Shown: positions 33,690 through 43,054 of the stretch, in pieces
Layout: each line of letters starts with the position of its first letter
How positions within the stretch are numbered: position 1 is the first letter of the stretch
From: Umezawaea tangerina
GTDB taxonomy: Bacteria; Actinomycetota; Actinomycetes; Mycobacteriales; Pseudonocardiaceae
NCBI RefSeq assembly: GCF_003002815.1
Contig: NZ_PVTF01000002.1
Location: 186,001-250,000, forward strand
Reading direction: 5' to 3'
DNA: 64,000 nucleotides
Translations under genes and position numbers: made by a program
Notes under the pieces: model-generated
The model's database searches: none
What the model was told of the DNA's origin: nothing
Seen by the model: only the letters and a program-made list of their open reading frames with translations

Positions 33690-36600
33690 TCACCTCCCGG
33701 TCAGCTCCGCCAGGTCACCCACCACCTCGCTGGCCGACACGGGGTCGAGCCCGGCGAGCGTGGTGTCGGCCGGGTTGGTGTGCCAGCGGTGGCCCGCGGT
33801 GTCGCGGTCGACGAAGACGCGCCGCACGGTCTGGTCGCCGAGGGCGTCGAGGTCGCCCACCACCAAGCCGGGGTCGAGCTCGACGATCGCGTGCAGACCG
33901 CCGGGGAGCTCCTTGTAGAGACCCGGTTCCACGCCGCCGTCCATGGGCGCGCCGCGCTGCCAGCCCAGGCGCACCAGGGACAGCACCCGCGTGGTGGGCA
34001 GGACGACACCCTCGAACCGCGTCAGCCTGCTGCCCGCCCGCTCCGCCTCGGTGAGCACGTGCACCGGGCGGCCGAGCTGGGGGAAGGGTTGCAGGATCTC
34101 GTAGTCGGCGAACACCTCGGCCCACGCGGTCGTGGAGTCGCCCAGCCGCACGGGATGCGCCACCGCCACCACGGCGTCCGCGGACAGCGCGTGCACCTCG
34201 TCGTCCACATCGGACAGCGACCGGTCCTCCGCCACCCGGAACGAGCCGGTCACCGCGCCCGAACCGCTCAGCACCACCCACACCAGCCGCCGCACCACGT
34301 GCACCAGCAGCGGGTGACCGACGAGGAACTCGGCGAACTCCGCGCCGGTCCACGTCCGCCCGCCCACCATCGCCCGTTCCAGCCGGGTGATCTGGTCGGC
34401 GGCCAGGGTGCGCACGTCCTTCTTCAGCCCGGCGAAGCGCTGGTACGCCGCGGTCGCCAGCTCCTCGTCGTCCTTGACACCGGGCTTCGGCAAGGACTTG
34501 CGGGGCTTGCCGTCCTCATCGGACACGACCGGCCGCAGCCGCTCGTCGAACCCGACGACGAACCGGCGCGGACCGTAGTCGAGCACCAGCGAGCCGTCCG
34601 GGGACAGGCCGAGGTCCGGGACGAGGCGGTCGGCCAGCCGTTCCGGCGACAGGCCGAGCCTCGCGGCCACGTGGGCGATCTTCTCCCCCGCCCGCTCGCG
34701 CAGACCGGCGAACTTCACCTTCCGCGCGATGCCGTCGAGGTGCATGAGGGCCACGTCGGTGCCGATGTCGGCGAGCACGTCGAGGCCGGTGACGGCGCGG
34801 GCGTGGCCGCCCTCGCCCGGCCAGGCGCGGATCACCGGGGCGAGGGCGCGCACGGTGCCGTCGTCGCCGAGCACGCCGAGCGCCGTCAGCGCCCACCCGT
34901 CCTTGGGCGGCATCCCGGCCGCCCGCCACTGCTCGAACAGGCCCCAGCCGAACGCGGCGAGGGACGCGGGCTCGCAGGCCCGCACGACCGGGTCGACGCC
35001 GCCGTAGTGCTCGCCGGGGCGGCCCAGCGCCAACATCGTGAGCAGGTCGCGCAGCGCGTCGGCGGGCAGCGCGAACCACCGGTCGCGCAACCGGACCTGC
35101 GGCAACGACGCCAGGTCCACCCACGCGCCGGGCACCGGGAGCTTCTTGGGCAGCAGGGACAACGGGTCCGTCGCGAGGACGGTGCGCGTGGCGCCCACGG
35201 CGTCGGCGCCGAGAGCGGACGCGGCGGCCAGCACCGCGGTCTCGCCGACGTCGGCGGCGACCAGCCGGACCGCGCCCTCCGCCGCGGTCCGCTCCCGGCC
35301 CGGCGCGCCGAGGGCGGTGGGCAGCAGGAACGGCAGGGCGGCGGCACCGTGCCGGGTGAGCCAGGCCGTGGCCTGCGACCGCGCGGACTTCTTGTCCAGC
35401 GCGGCCACCACCGCCCGTGCGACCCGCTCGTCCAGCACGGGGTGGAGCACGCGCAGGACGTCCGCCGTTCCGCCGAGGCTGAGCAGGGCGGGCAGCGCGG
35501 CGAGGCCGAAGCGCTCCAGCAGCGCCGTGCCCCACGACTCGACGCGCCAGGCGCTGCGCGGCCGGTACACGCCGACCAGCGGCCCCACCAGCTCCAGCGG
35601 CGCGTGCAGGAGCGTCGGGTAGGCGATGCCGCCGTTCTCGACCCGGTGCGCCACCTCGGCCGCCCAGTCGGTCGTGCGGCGGTGGTAGAGGAGGTTCCCG
35701 TCCCGTTCGGCGGCAGCGGCCCGCTCCTCCCCCGGCAGCCACGCGATCCGCGCCGCGGCGGTGACGGGCAGTCCGGGCAGCACGACCGGCGGCGCGGGAC
35801 GGGGGCGTGTCCACGGCGGGGTGCGCAGGACGTCCGGCAGCAGCTCGGCGGGTGCGTCGGGGAGCCGGTCGACGCCGTCGAGCAGCGCCAGCGCGGCTTC
35901 CCGCTGCGCGGCCGCCAAGCCGGGCACGACGTCGTCCAGCAGGGCGGGGAACGCGACGAGGTGGCTGCGCAGCAGGTCGCGCGCGGCGGGCGCCCACGGC
36001 TCGCCGCCCACGACCGCCGCGGCGAGCAGCCGAGCCGCCCGCCGCGGGTAGCGCCGCACCGCCTCCTGGAGCGCGGGCCGGACGTGCGGACCGTCGACCC
36101 GGACCAGCAGCCGGGTGAACGCGTCGTCGGTGGGCATCTCGACCAGCCCGGCCAGCAGCCTGCGGCCCAGGTCGGCGTCGGCGCCCTCCAGCCAGTCGGC
36201 GAACGCGGCCGCGGCGGCCGGTCCGAGGGCCCGCAGCAGGGTCGGCACGACCCTGCCGTCCCGCTCGGCGGCCCGGTGCGCGGTGAACCGCGAGACCTCC
36301 GCGAGCTGCTCCGGCGTGCCCACCGCGGCTACCGCGCAGGCCGCCGTGATCCCGCCCGTGATGTCCGCGACGACGGCGAGCGCCCGGTCCACCAGCGCGG
36401 TCTCGGTCGGCAGCAGGAACGCCGCGACGCAGGCACCGGGACCACCGGTGGACAGCGCGGTGACCTCGGCGACCGCCGCCGCGTACTGCTCGTCGTCGGC
36501 CGCGGCGAGCGCGCGCCGCACGTCACCGCGCACCTCGTCGACGACCGAGCCCCACGGAAGCCGCTCGTCGCCCTTCGCCCGGCGCAGGACCATCGGCGTG

Positions 36601-37328
36601 CGGTTCGCCGGGCCTCCGGTGTCGCTCACCACCTCGGCCGCGAGCACCGTCGCGGTGGCGGCGAACCCCACGCCGTTCCGCCGGACCCACTCGGGGGCCA
36701 GCTTCGCCAGGTCGCGCCGCTCCCGGTAGCCCACGATCCCGGCGAGGGCGACAGCCGTGGCGGCGGCACCCAACGGGTCGGCCGCACCGTCGAGGTAGCG
36801 CGCCACCGCCTGGCCGATCTCCCGGTCCGTCGCCTGCAACACCGCGTCCAGCTTGCGGCGGTACCGCTGCGCGAACTCCGCCGCCGTGCCGTCGACCGCC
36901 GGGTCGGCCTGGTACCGCCCACGCCCCTGGTCGCGACGCGGGTACGCCGCCCGCACCGGCCCGCCGGGCGCGAACACGTCCTCGTCCGGCCAGTCCGCGA
37001 CCACCGACGCGGCCTCCGCCACCGGGTCGCCAGTCGGATCGGCCACGACCACCGGCTCCGCTTCCGGCACCGGTTCGGCGGTCCGGTCCGCCACGACCAC
37101 CGGCGCGGCCTCGGCCGGGTCTCCCCCGATCTCGCGGTAGCCCTTGCGGAGCTTGCCCGCGGCCTGCGTGGACAGGAACGCCTCCGCGGCGGCCTCGTCG
37201 GCGAACTCCTTGCGCTTGCTCTGCCCGGTCGTGCCCAGGCGCCCCCAGCGCACCGTCACGGCGGTGTCCTGCCGGGACGCCTCCCAGAACTTCTCGGAGC
37301 TTCCCCCGACGTACTCCAGCCGCCGCAC
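33690..37328 (-). CDS. WGR-domain and DUF4132 giant protein
   Basis: A 1212-residue protein from the GTG at 37328, which places the WGR domain (RRLEYVGGSSEKFWEA..., Trp-Gly-Arg at 28-30, then KRKEFADEAAAEAFL) at the N-terminus. An acidic Pro/Val-rich linker covers about 80-135. The long middle (about 170-880) is alpha-helical with repeated ALPFLLPTAL/AALPALLSL-like units, suggesting HEAT-type repeats. The C-terminal third contains DUF4132 (FRVAEDRSLSDVDDEVHALSADA, VAHPVRLGD, WAEVFADYEILQPFPQLGRPV). WGR binds nucleic acid or peptides in PARP-type proteins, and DUF4132 has no settled function. It is large, single and not clearly part of an operon. Confidence 0.85.
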   Translation of the reverse strand: MRRLEYVGGSSEKFWEASRQDTAVTVRWGRLGTTGQSKRKEFADEAAAEAFLSTQAAGKLRKGYREIGGDPAEAAPVVVADRTAEPVPEAEPVVVADPTGDPVAEAASVVADWPDEDVFAPGGPVRAAYPRRDQGRGRYQADPAVDGTAAEFAQRYRRKLDAVLQATDREIGQAVARYLDGAADPLGAAATAVALAGIVGYRERRDLAKLAPEWVRRNGVGFAATATVLAAEVVSDTGGPANRTPMVLRRAKGDERLPWGSVVDEVRGDVRRALAAADDEQYAAAVAEVTALSTGGPGACVAAFLLPTETALVDRALAVVADITGGITAACAVAAVGTPEQLAEVSRFTAHRAAERDGRVVPTLLRALGPAAAAAFADWLEGADADLGRRLLAGLVEMPTDDAFTRLLVRVDGPHVRPALQEAVRRYPRRAARLLAAAVVGGEPWAPAARDLLRSHLVAFPALLDDVVPGLAAAQREAALALLDGVDRLPDAPAELLPDVLRTPPWTRPRPAPPVVLPGLPVTAAARIAWLPGEERAAAAERDGNLLYHRRTTDWAAEVAHRVENGGIAYPTLLHAPLELVGPLVGVYRPRSAWRVESWGTALLERFGLAALPALLSLGGTADVLRVLHPVLDERVARAVVAALDKKSARSQATAWLTRHGAAALPFLLPTALGAPGRERTAAEGAVRLVAADVGETAVLAAASALGADAVGATRTVLATDPLSLLPKKLPVPGAWVDLASLPQVRLRDRWFALPADALRDLLTMLALGRPGEHYGGVDPVVRACEPASLAAFGWGLFEQWRAAGMPPKDGWALTALGVLGDDGTVRALAPVIRAWPGEGGHARAVTGLDVLADIGTDVALMHLDGIARKVKFAGLRERAGEKIAHVAARLGLSPERLADRLVPDLGLSPDGSLVLDYGPRRFVVGFDERLRPVVSDEDGKPRKSLPKPGVKDDEELATAAYQRFAGLKKDVRTLAADQITRLERAMVGGRTWTGAEFAEFLVGHPLLVHVVRRLVWVVLSGSGAVTGSFRVAEDRSLSDVDDEVHALSADAVVAVAHPVRLGDSTTAWAEVFADYEILQPFPQLGRPVHVLTEAERAGSRLTRFEGVVLPTTRVLSLVRLGWQRGAPMDGGVEPGLYKELPGGLHAIVELDPGLVVGDLDALGDQTVRRVFVDRDTAGHRWHTNPADTTLAGLDPVSASEVVGDLAELTGR

Positions 37329-37462
37329 GGCCCCTCCCACCACTGTGGATCGATGTCCGCCGCACCGTAACCCGGAGCACCGACAGTTCCGGCGGTTTCC
37401 CGAAGCGACGGGGGCCCGCGCGTCCGGTCGGCGGTACGACCGGACACCGGCCAGGGCAGAGC

Positions 37463-38251
37463 ATGGGCGCCATGGGCTCACCGCGCCGAACGACCGGCCT
37501 CCTGCTGGCCGCGCTGCTCCTGTCCGCGTCGGCGGTGGTCCCCGCGCACGCGGCCACCGCGTTCAAGGTGCTGCAGATGAACCTCTGCAACAGCGGCATC
37601 GCGGGCTGCTACCAGAACGGGCTCGCCGTGGGCGAGGCCGTCACGATGATCCAGAACCGCCAGCCCGACGTCGTCTCGGTGAACGAGGTGTGCCTCTCCG
37701 ACCTGCCCGCCCTCACCGCGGCCGTCGGCACGAGCGCGCGCTACCAGTTCGCCTTCGTGCGCAACCGGTCCACGGGCTCGGACTACCAGTGCACGGCGGG
37801 CCGCGGCGCGTACGGCAGCGGGATCATCGTCAAGGAGGGCATCGCCACCAGCGGGACCGGCGTGTACGCCGCGCAGGACGGCGGCACCGAGATGCGGGCC
37901 TGGGCGTGCGCGCTGAGCGCCGTGCGCGGCTTCACCGCCTGCACCACCCACCTCAGCACCACCGGCACCACCGCACTCGCCCAGTGCCGCGAACTGGTGC
38001 CCGCCACCGTCCTGTCCTACGACCCGACCGCCTCGCCGTCCACCCGGCACGTCGTCGTCGGCGACCTGAACCTCAAGTACAGCCCCGGTTCCACCACCAA
38101 CGCCCAGAACTGCGTCCCGTCGGGCTGGTTCCGCAAGGGCGACGGCGACGTCCAGCACGTCGTCGCCCGCACCCTCGCCTTCGTCTCCACCCAGACCTAC
38201 ACCATGCGCCGCACCGACCACCCCGCGTTCGTCGTGAACTACACGTTCTGA
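37463..38251 (+). CDS. Secreted endonuclease/exonuclease/phosphatase-fold protein
   Basis: A 262-residue exported protein with a signal peptide over about residues 1-30 (RR, hydrophobic TGLLLAALLLSASAVV, then AHA). The mature part shows the EEP-fold signature residues: LQMNLCN (Asn), VNEVC (Glu), YGSGIIVKEG, CTTHLST (His), VVGDLNLKY (Asp, Asn) and TDHPAFVV (Asp-His). The family includes DNase I, sphingomyelinases and inositol phosphatases, so an extracellular nuclease or phosphodiesterase is likely. Several Cys pairs (for example CNSGIAGC) suggest disulfides. Start alternatives are the ATG at 37463 or 37472. It ends directly against the convergent ATPase gene. Confidence 0.86.
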   Translation: MGAMGSPRRTTGLLLAALLLSASAVVPAHAATAFKVLQMNLCNSGIAGCYQNGLAVGEAVTMIQNRQPDVVSVNEVCLSDLPALTAAVGTSARYQFAFVRNRSTGSDYQCTAGRGAYGSGIIVKEGIATSGTGVYAAQDGGTEMRAWACALSAVRGFTACTTHLSTTGTTALAQCRELVPATVLSYDPTASPSTRHVVVGDLNLKYSPGSTTNAQNCVPSGWFRKGDGDVQHVVARTLAFVSTQTYTMRRTDHPAFVVNYTF

Positions 38252-41200
38252 TCAGCCGCGCCGGGCCCGCGCGATGACCTCCTCCTCCGTCAGCGCCGTG
38301 GGCGGGTGGTGGCTCAGGCACATCGGCACGCGCACCTTGGACATCCCGGTGCCCTCGGTCGCGCCGTAGAACTGCCCGGCGGGCAACCGGGACACGTCCT
38401 CGATGCGACCGCCCTTCGCCCTGGCCAGGTCCACCGCCGCCTGGATCTGGACACCGGCGTTGAGCAGTCCGAAGAACTGGGTCGCGGCGTTGCCGGTGAC
38501 CACGTTGTGCAGCGCCTTGGGCGCCTGCGTCGCGTACACCATGCCCAGCCCGTACTTGCGGGCCTGCGACGCCAGCGTCAGCGTGCTCTGCGTGGACGCG
38601 GTCGTGGTGCGGGAGGACACGAACGTCTGCGCCTCGTCCAGCACCAGCAGACCGCCGAGCGGCCGGTCCCTGGCCGGGTTGCGCTTGACCCAGGAGAACA
38701 GGGCGAGCTGCAGCTGGTTGACGAACGTCTGCCGCTGCTCCTCGTTGGGCAGCCCGATGCAGCTGACCACGGACACCCTGGCGCGCTTGCCCGGCGGCGG
38801 GGTCAGCAGCACGCCGGGGTCCAGCCGCTCCCCCGCGCCGCCGAACACCGGGTCGTTGATCATCGCCGTGTTCAGGCCGTCGGCGATGTCGCCCGCCAGC
38901 CGCACCGCGTCGCGCACCGTGCTCACCCCGGACGGGATGTTCTCCAGGTAGGCGAGGAAGTCCCCGAGGTCACCGCCGGAGCCGCGGACGAACCGGGTCA
39001 GCGCCTGGGTCAGCACCGCCCGGCCCGCGTTGACCTTGCGGCCGGTCAGCCCAGTGCGCGGCAGCAGGCCCGCCACGGCCGCGTCGATCGCCATCCGGAA
39101 CTCGTCGGGGTCCTCCGGTTCGCGGTCGAACCCCGGCAACGGGTCGAGCGCGAGTGCCCGGCCCGCCTCGCGGCGCGGTGTCCACACCACCACGTCGGTC
39201 TCGCGCAGGTAGCGGTCCGCGCGCTCGGCGTCGCCCGGCTCCCAGCCGTTCGGCGGCGCGGGCCACCGGTCGCCGAGCCGGGACAGGTCGTTGTTGGTGT
39301 CGATCAGGATGGACGACACCCCGTGCAGCGCGACCTCCTCGACCAACCGTCGCAACAGGACTGTCTTGCCCGACCCGCTGCCCGCGAACACGACCGTGTG
39401 CTTGCGCAGCTGCGCGAGCTCCAGGGTGAACGGCTTCCCGTTGTTGACACCCGTTCCGAGTCGGATCGAGGACTCACCGGGCTCCGGCGCGGCCTGCGGT
39501 TCCTCCAGCACCGGACCGGCACCCAGCGTGCCGCTGACACCCGGCCACTCCGGTGCCGGGTCGTCCGGCATCACCTCCGCGGGCACAGCCTCCGTGGGCA
39601 CAGCCTCCTCGGGTACCGCGGTCGCGGCCTCGCCGACCACGACGTCCAGGTCGGCGAGGACCCCGGCCAGCAGGTGGGAGGTCGTCGCCGGACGCCGCTC
39701 CAGCAGCCAGGGCAGGAAGCCCGGCGGCGACTGGCGCAGCATCCCGTCCAGCGCCGTGAACACGCGCAGGTCGTGCGACTCGATCGTCCTGGTCACGCCA
39801 CCCTCCTCCTCGAGGACGGCCAGCGCCTGGGCCGTCGCCCGCCCGGACGAGAAGGGGGTGTTGCGCAGCACCACCAGGTGCTTGCGCCCGTCACCCCGGC
39901 GCAGCTCCGCCTCCAGGTGGGCGGACTTCAACCGGGCCAGCACCGCGCTGTGGTGGGTGTGCGAGATGGCCCGGAAGCTCCAGTGGACCTCGTCCTCGCG
40001 GGCCTCGTCGACGGTCAGCCGGAGCCGGGCGTGCAGCGCCGGGTTGACACCGGGCGGCGGGTCGATGCCCAACAGCCCGCCGTTGACGTCCTGTTCCAGC
40101 ACGAAGCAGCGCAGCGCCGCGCCGAGCAGGGCCGACATGAGCCGGTCCTCGTGCTTCGGGTCCAGCGGCGACACGATGTCCGCCTCGGCGCACAACCGCG
40201 CGAACAACGCGTCCAGCTCCTCGGACTCCGCGGGCACCGACGGCGGCGCGCCCGAGACCTCCACCTCGCGGTCCGCGAAGTCCGCGAGCTCCACGACCTC
40301 GTCCAGCGCGACGCACCGGCGGACGTGCTCGTCGACGCGCTGGAGCAGCTGGCGCGGCGTCGAGTGCGCCACCTCCTTGCCCTCGAACGCCGAGGGCAGG
40401 ACCGGCCACGAGGGGTACCGGGGCTCGAACCCGATCTCGCCGTAGAGGCCGCCGAGGTGCCGTTCGACGATGGCGGCCGCCACGGAGGCGCTGGGCATGG
40501 CCGTGCGCAGGTCGACGACCCGGAACCGGTCGGCCGCGGAGTTGACCGCCTTGTGCTCGATCAGCTCCCACGAGCGCGGGATGCAAGCCACCACGACGAT
40601 CGTGCGGGTGGCCTCCTCCCGCAGTCGCATCAGCCCGTCGGCGAGGCGGTCGACCAGCGCCTGCTCCCCCGGCCCGTCCGCGGCCTCGGTGATGACGCTG
40701 TCGACCTGGTCCACGGCCATGACCACGGGCCCGGTGAGCGCGAAGATCCTGGACAGGTCGCCCAGCAGCAGCTGCCGGGACCTGTCGGTCGTCTGGAAGC
40801 CCCACTTCACCCGGTCGGCCTCGTCGATGCCGTGCTCCAGCACGAGGTAGGCGTTGCCGACCTCCCAGTCCTTGCCCGTCTTCCGGTAGAGCACCAGGGC
40901 GCGCAGGGTGTCCTGGCACTCGGTCGCCACTCTCGGGTCGACGGCGTGCAGCCGCTCCAGCAGGCCGTCGACGTCCTGCTTCCGCACCGGCAGCGGGCCG
41001 CTCAGCCGCATCCGGGACTCGGCGTCGTGACCGGTGAGATCCGCCAGCCTGCCCAGCATCGTGCCCAGCTGACCGCCGTCGGGGCCGAGCAGCCCCCTGA
41101 GCACCCCGTGGACGGCGCCCGCCCAGAACGACTCCCGGTCGAGCAGCTTCAGCAGGAAGAACGAGCCGTCGTCCTGCACCTGCCGCCGGAGCCACCCCAG

Positions 41201-41419
41201 CATGTGCGTCTTGCCGACACCGCGCTCGCCGCGCAGGACCAGCCCCATGGGCGAGGTGCCGGGGCGTCGGCGGGCGGCCCCCAGGGCGTGGGTGATCGTC
41301 TCGACGGCCCGCGGGTGCAGGCCGTCGACGTGGTGGTCGGCCGGGCTCCAGATGTCGTCCGGGGTCACGGCCCAGCTGAACTGGATCGAGGACAGCGCCT
41401 GCCGCTCGTCCTCGTTCAC
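38252..41419 (-). CDS. Dual P-loop ATPase with HerA/VirD4-like C-terminal domain
   Basis: A 1055-residue protein with two separate ATPase modules. The N-terminal AAA/STAND-like module has Walker A GERGVGKTH at 64-72 and Walker B VVMAVDQVD near 231. A middle region (about 330-640) lacks clear motifs. After an acidic Pro/Val-rich linker (about 590-650) comes a HerA/VirD4-type module with Walker A GSGSGKTVLL near 680, Walker B LLVLDEAQTF near 920 and an ATQAPKALHN sensor-like motif. The GTG at 41419 overlaps the winged-helix gene by GTGA. It is the last and largest gene of a four-gene operon and could act as a DNA translocase or sensor with the DUF4365 nuclease-like protein. Confidence 0.85.
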   Translation of the reverse strand: MNEDERQALSSIQFSWAVTPDDIWSPADHHVDGLHPRAVETITHALGAARRRPGTSPMGLVLRGERGVGKTHMLGWLRRQVQDDGSFFLLKLLDRESFWAGAVHGVLRGLLGPDGGQLGTMLGRLADLTGHDAESRMRLSGPLPVRKQDVDGLLERLHAVDPRVATECQDTLRALVLYRKTGKDWEVGNAYLVLEHGIDEADRVKWGFQTTDRSRQLLLGDLSRIFALTGPVVMAVDQVDSVITEAADGPGEQALVDRLADGLMRLREEATRTIVVVACIPRSWELIEHKAVNSAADRFRVVDLRTAMPSASVAAAIVERHLGGLYGEIGFEPRYPSWPVLPSAFEGKEVAHSTPRQLLQRVDEHVRRCVALDEVVELADFADREVEVSGAPPSVPAESEELDALFARLCAEADIVSPLDPKHEDRLMSALLGAALRCFVLEQDVNGGLLGIDPPPGVNPALHARLRLTVDEAREDEVHWSFRAISHTHHSAVLARLKSAHLEAELRRGDGRKHLVVLRNTPFSSGRATAQALAVLEEEGGVTRTIESHDLRVFTALDGMLRQSPPGFLPWLLERRPATTSHLLAGVLADLDVVVGEAATAVPEEAVPTEAVPAEVMPDDPAPEWPGVSGTLGAGPVLEEPQAAPEPGESSIRLGTGVNNGKPFTLELAQLRKHTVVFAGSGSGKTVLLRRLVEEVALHGVSSILIDTNNDLSRLGDRWPAPPNGWEPGDAERADRYLRETDVVVWTPRREAGRALALDPLPGFDREPEDPDEFRMAIDAAVAGLLPRTGLTGRKVNAGRAVLTQALTRFVRGSGGDLGDFLAYLENIPSGVSTVRDAVRLAGDIADGLNTAMINDPVFGGAGERLDPGVLLTPPPGKRARVSVVSCIGLPNEEQRQTFVNQLQLALFSWVKRNPARDRPLGGLLVLDEAQTFVSSRTTTASTQSTLTLASQARKYGLGMVYATQAPKALHNVVTGNAATQFFGLLNAGVQIQAAVDLARAKGGRIEDVSRLPAGQFYGATEGTGMSKVRVPMCLSHHPPTALTEEEVIARARRG

Positions 41420-42024
41420 CTGGCCGCCTCGACCATCAGGGTGTGCCGCGGGGTGCCGCCCAGGACGAGCGCGGCCTCGCGGTCCTCGTCGGTCAGGGAC
41501 TTCTGGTCTGCCTCCGCGCGGAGGTGGACGTCCGGGCGGTCGGCCAGCGACGTCAACGCCCGGTCCACCACGGGCCGCGCTAGGTCGTCCAGGCGTTCCC
41601 GGAGCGCCCGGAGCCCGACGGCCTCGCCCGGCTTCGCCGCCAGAACCCGGTACGCGGTCTCGACCCGGTGCTCGGGATCGAGGACGAAGATGTCGGTCAG
41701 CGACGTGCCGGTCAGCTCGAAGTGGCGGTGCAGACCGGCCATCACCACGTGCAGCGCCCCGCCCAGGTAGCCCGCCCTGGGCGGCAGGGGCGCGGTGAGC
41801 TCGGCCTGGCACCGCACACCGCCCTCGTCGGTGAGCGCGTGCACGAAGGCCCGGCCCACCTTCTCGCTGGTGACCAGCCCGAGCTCGTTCAGCTTCTTGC
41901 GGCACTCCCCGTCGACGGTGAACCCCGCCAGCTCGCGGAGTTCCGCGTTGGTCAGCTCACGCGCCTCGGCCATCAGCACCAGCAGTGCGGCGCGCTCGCG
42001 CGTGGTCAGCCGTCCCTCAACCAT
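41416..42024 (-). CDS. Winged-helix protein of the HerA-DUF4365 operon
   Basis: A 202-residue protein with an N-terminal winged helix-turn-helix (about residues 5-68: LTTRERAALLVLMAEARELTNAELRELAG..., then KKLNELGLVTSEKVGRAFVHALTDEG). The rest is mainly helical, with no recognised family (HVVMAGLHRHFELTGTSLTDIF, then a VLAAKPGEAVGLRALRERL repeat of helices). It overlaps the upstream unknown gene by 8 bp and the ATPase gene by 4 bp. Its place between these genes suggests a DNA-binding adaptor in a complex and not a free repressor, though either is possible. Confidence 0.7.
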   Translation of the reverse strand: MVEGRLTTRERAALLVLMAEARELTNAELRELAGFTVDGECRKKLNELGLVTSEKVGRAFVHALTDEGGVRCQAELTAPLPPRAGYLGGALHVVMAGLHRHFELTGTSLTDIFVLDPEHRVETAYRVLAAKPGEAVGLRALRERLDDLARPVVDRALTSLADRPDVHLRAEADQKSLTDEDREAALVLGGTPRHTLMVEAAR

Positions 42025-43054
42025 TCCGGTCCCGTTCTCCTCGCTCGGCCACGGTGAAACCGCTCGGCTCCACCGCGATTCCGTACCTGGTCCCCGTGCT
42101 CTCGACAGCGCCCTCGGCCTGGACCTCGTCCTCCGCGCGATGCGCCTCGATGGCCAGCAGGTAGGTCTCGTGGTCGTCCACCCGGACCCGGACCGCCCGT
42201 TCGCGGCCCACGGGGGCGCCGTCGACGACCAGCGTTCCCCGGACGGTGACCACCCGCCGACCCCCGCTGTCCTGGGCGAGCCTGGTCACGCGTCCCCGCA
42301 CGAGCGCCCGCTCGGCGGTGACCGGCTCGACCCGCTTGCGCCGGGCGCGGGCGCGCACACCGAAGTCGGCGGGGAAGCTCAGGACGGCGTCGGGTTCGGC
42401 GGAGGGCAGGGCGAGGGCCCAGTGGAACGCCAGCTCGAAGGCCGACGCGCGGTGCTCGCCCGCCAGGTCGGCCAGGCACCCGCACACGTCGTCGACCAGA
42501 CCGTGCCGGGGCAGGTCGCGCCAAGCGGTGGGGTCCGGCGAGTCGGCGGCGGCGAGGACGGTGGCCGAGGTGCGCAGCACCCGGAGGGTCGCCCTCCGGC
42601 CCACACCGTCGTGCCGGACCGGCACCAGGACGTCGAGTCCGAACCCGTCCTCCGCGGTCGCCAGCGCGGTCCGGTCCAGCAGGTCGCCCGTGTCCGGGGC
42701 CACGTCGTGGGCGCAGGTGGCTACCAGGTCCCGGACGGCGCGCACCGCGCGGAACCCCGCGGCGAGGGGCACGGTGCCCGCGCGGGGTAATCGCAACCGG
42801 TAGGACAGCACGTCCGCGGACGGCGCGACCATGTCCCGCACCACTTCTCGCGGCGTGCGCCCCTCGGCGTCGGCGACGCACGCCAGCAGTTCGCGCAGCC
42901 GCGGCGACACGTCCCCCCGGTCGTCACCGGGCGGTACCAGGACGTCGAAGTCGCCGAGGGACCGGACGTCGGCTCCCCGCCAGTGCCCGGTGACCTCCCA
43001 CCCCCTCGCGGCGAGGTACCCGACGACCTGGTCCACCCGGACGGCAGGGGTCAT
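42017..43054 (-). CDS. Uncharacterised protein of the HerA-DUF4365 operon
   Basis: A 345-residue protein I cannot assign to a named domain. The N-terminal 75 residues (VDQVVGYLAARGWEVTGHWRGADV..., then LRELLACVADAEGRTPREVV) look like a small alpha/beta domain. A central part (about 90-230) is mixed, and the C-terminal 120 residues are beta-strand rich (RVTRLAQDSGGRRVVTVRGTLVVD, RAVRVRVDDHETYLLAIEAHRAEDEVQAEG). There is no signal peptide or membrane segment. It overlaps the DUF4365 gene by ATGA and the winged-helix gene by 8 bp, so it should be made in step with both. A structural or target-binding subunit is my best guess. Confidence 0.65.
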   Translation of the reverse strand: MTPAVRVDQVVGYLAARGWEVTGHWRGADVRSLGDFDVLVPPGDDRGDVSPRLRELLACVADAEGRTPREVVRDMVAPSADVLSYRLRLPRAGTVPLAAGFRAVRAVRDLVATCAHDVAPDTGDLLDRTALATAEDGFGLDVLVPVRHDGVGRRATLRVLRTSATVLAAADSPDPTAWRDLPRHGLVDDVCGCLADLAGEHRASAFELAFHWALALPSAEPDAVLSFPADFGVRARARRKRVEPVTAERALVRGRVTRLAQDSGGRRVVTVRGTLVVDGAPVGRERAVRVRVDDHETYLLAIEAHRAEDEVQAEGAVESTGTRYGIAVEPSGFTVAERGERDRNG

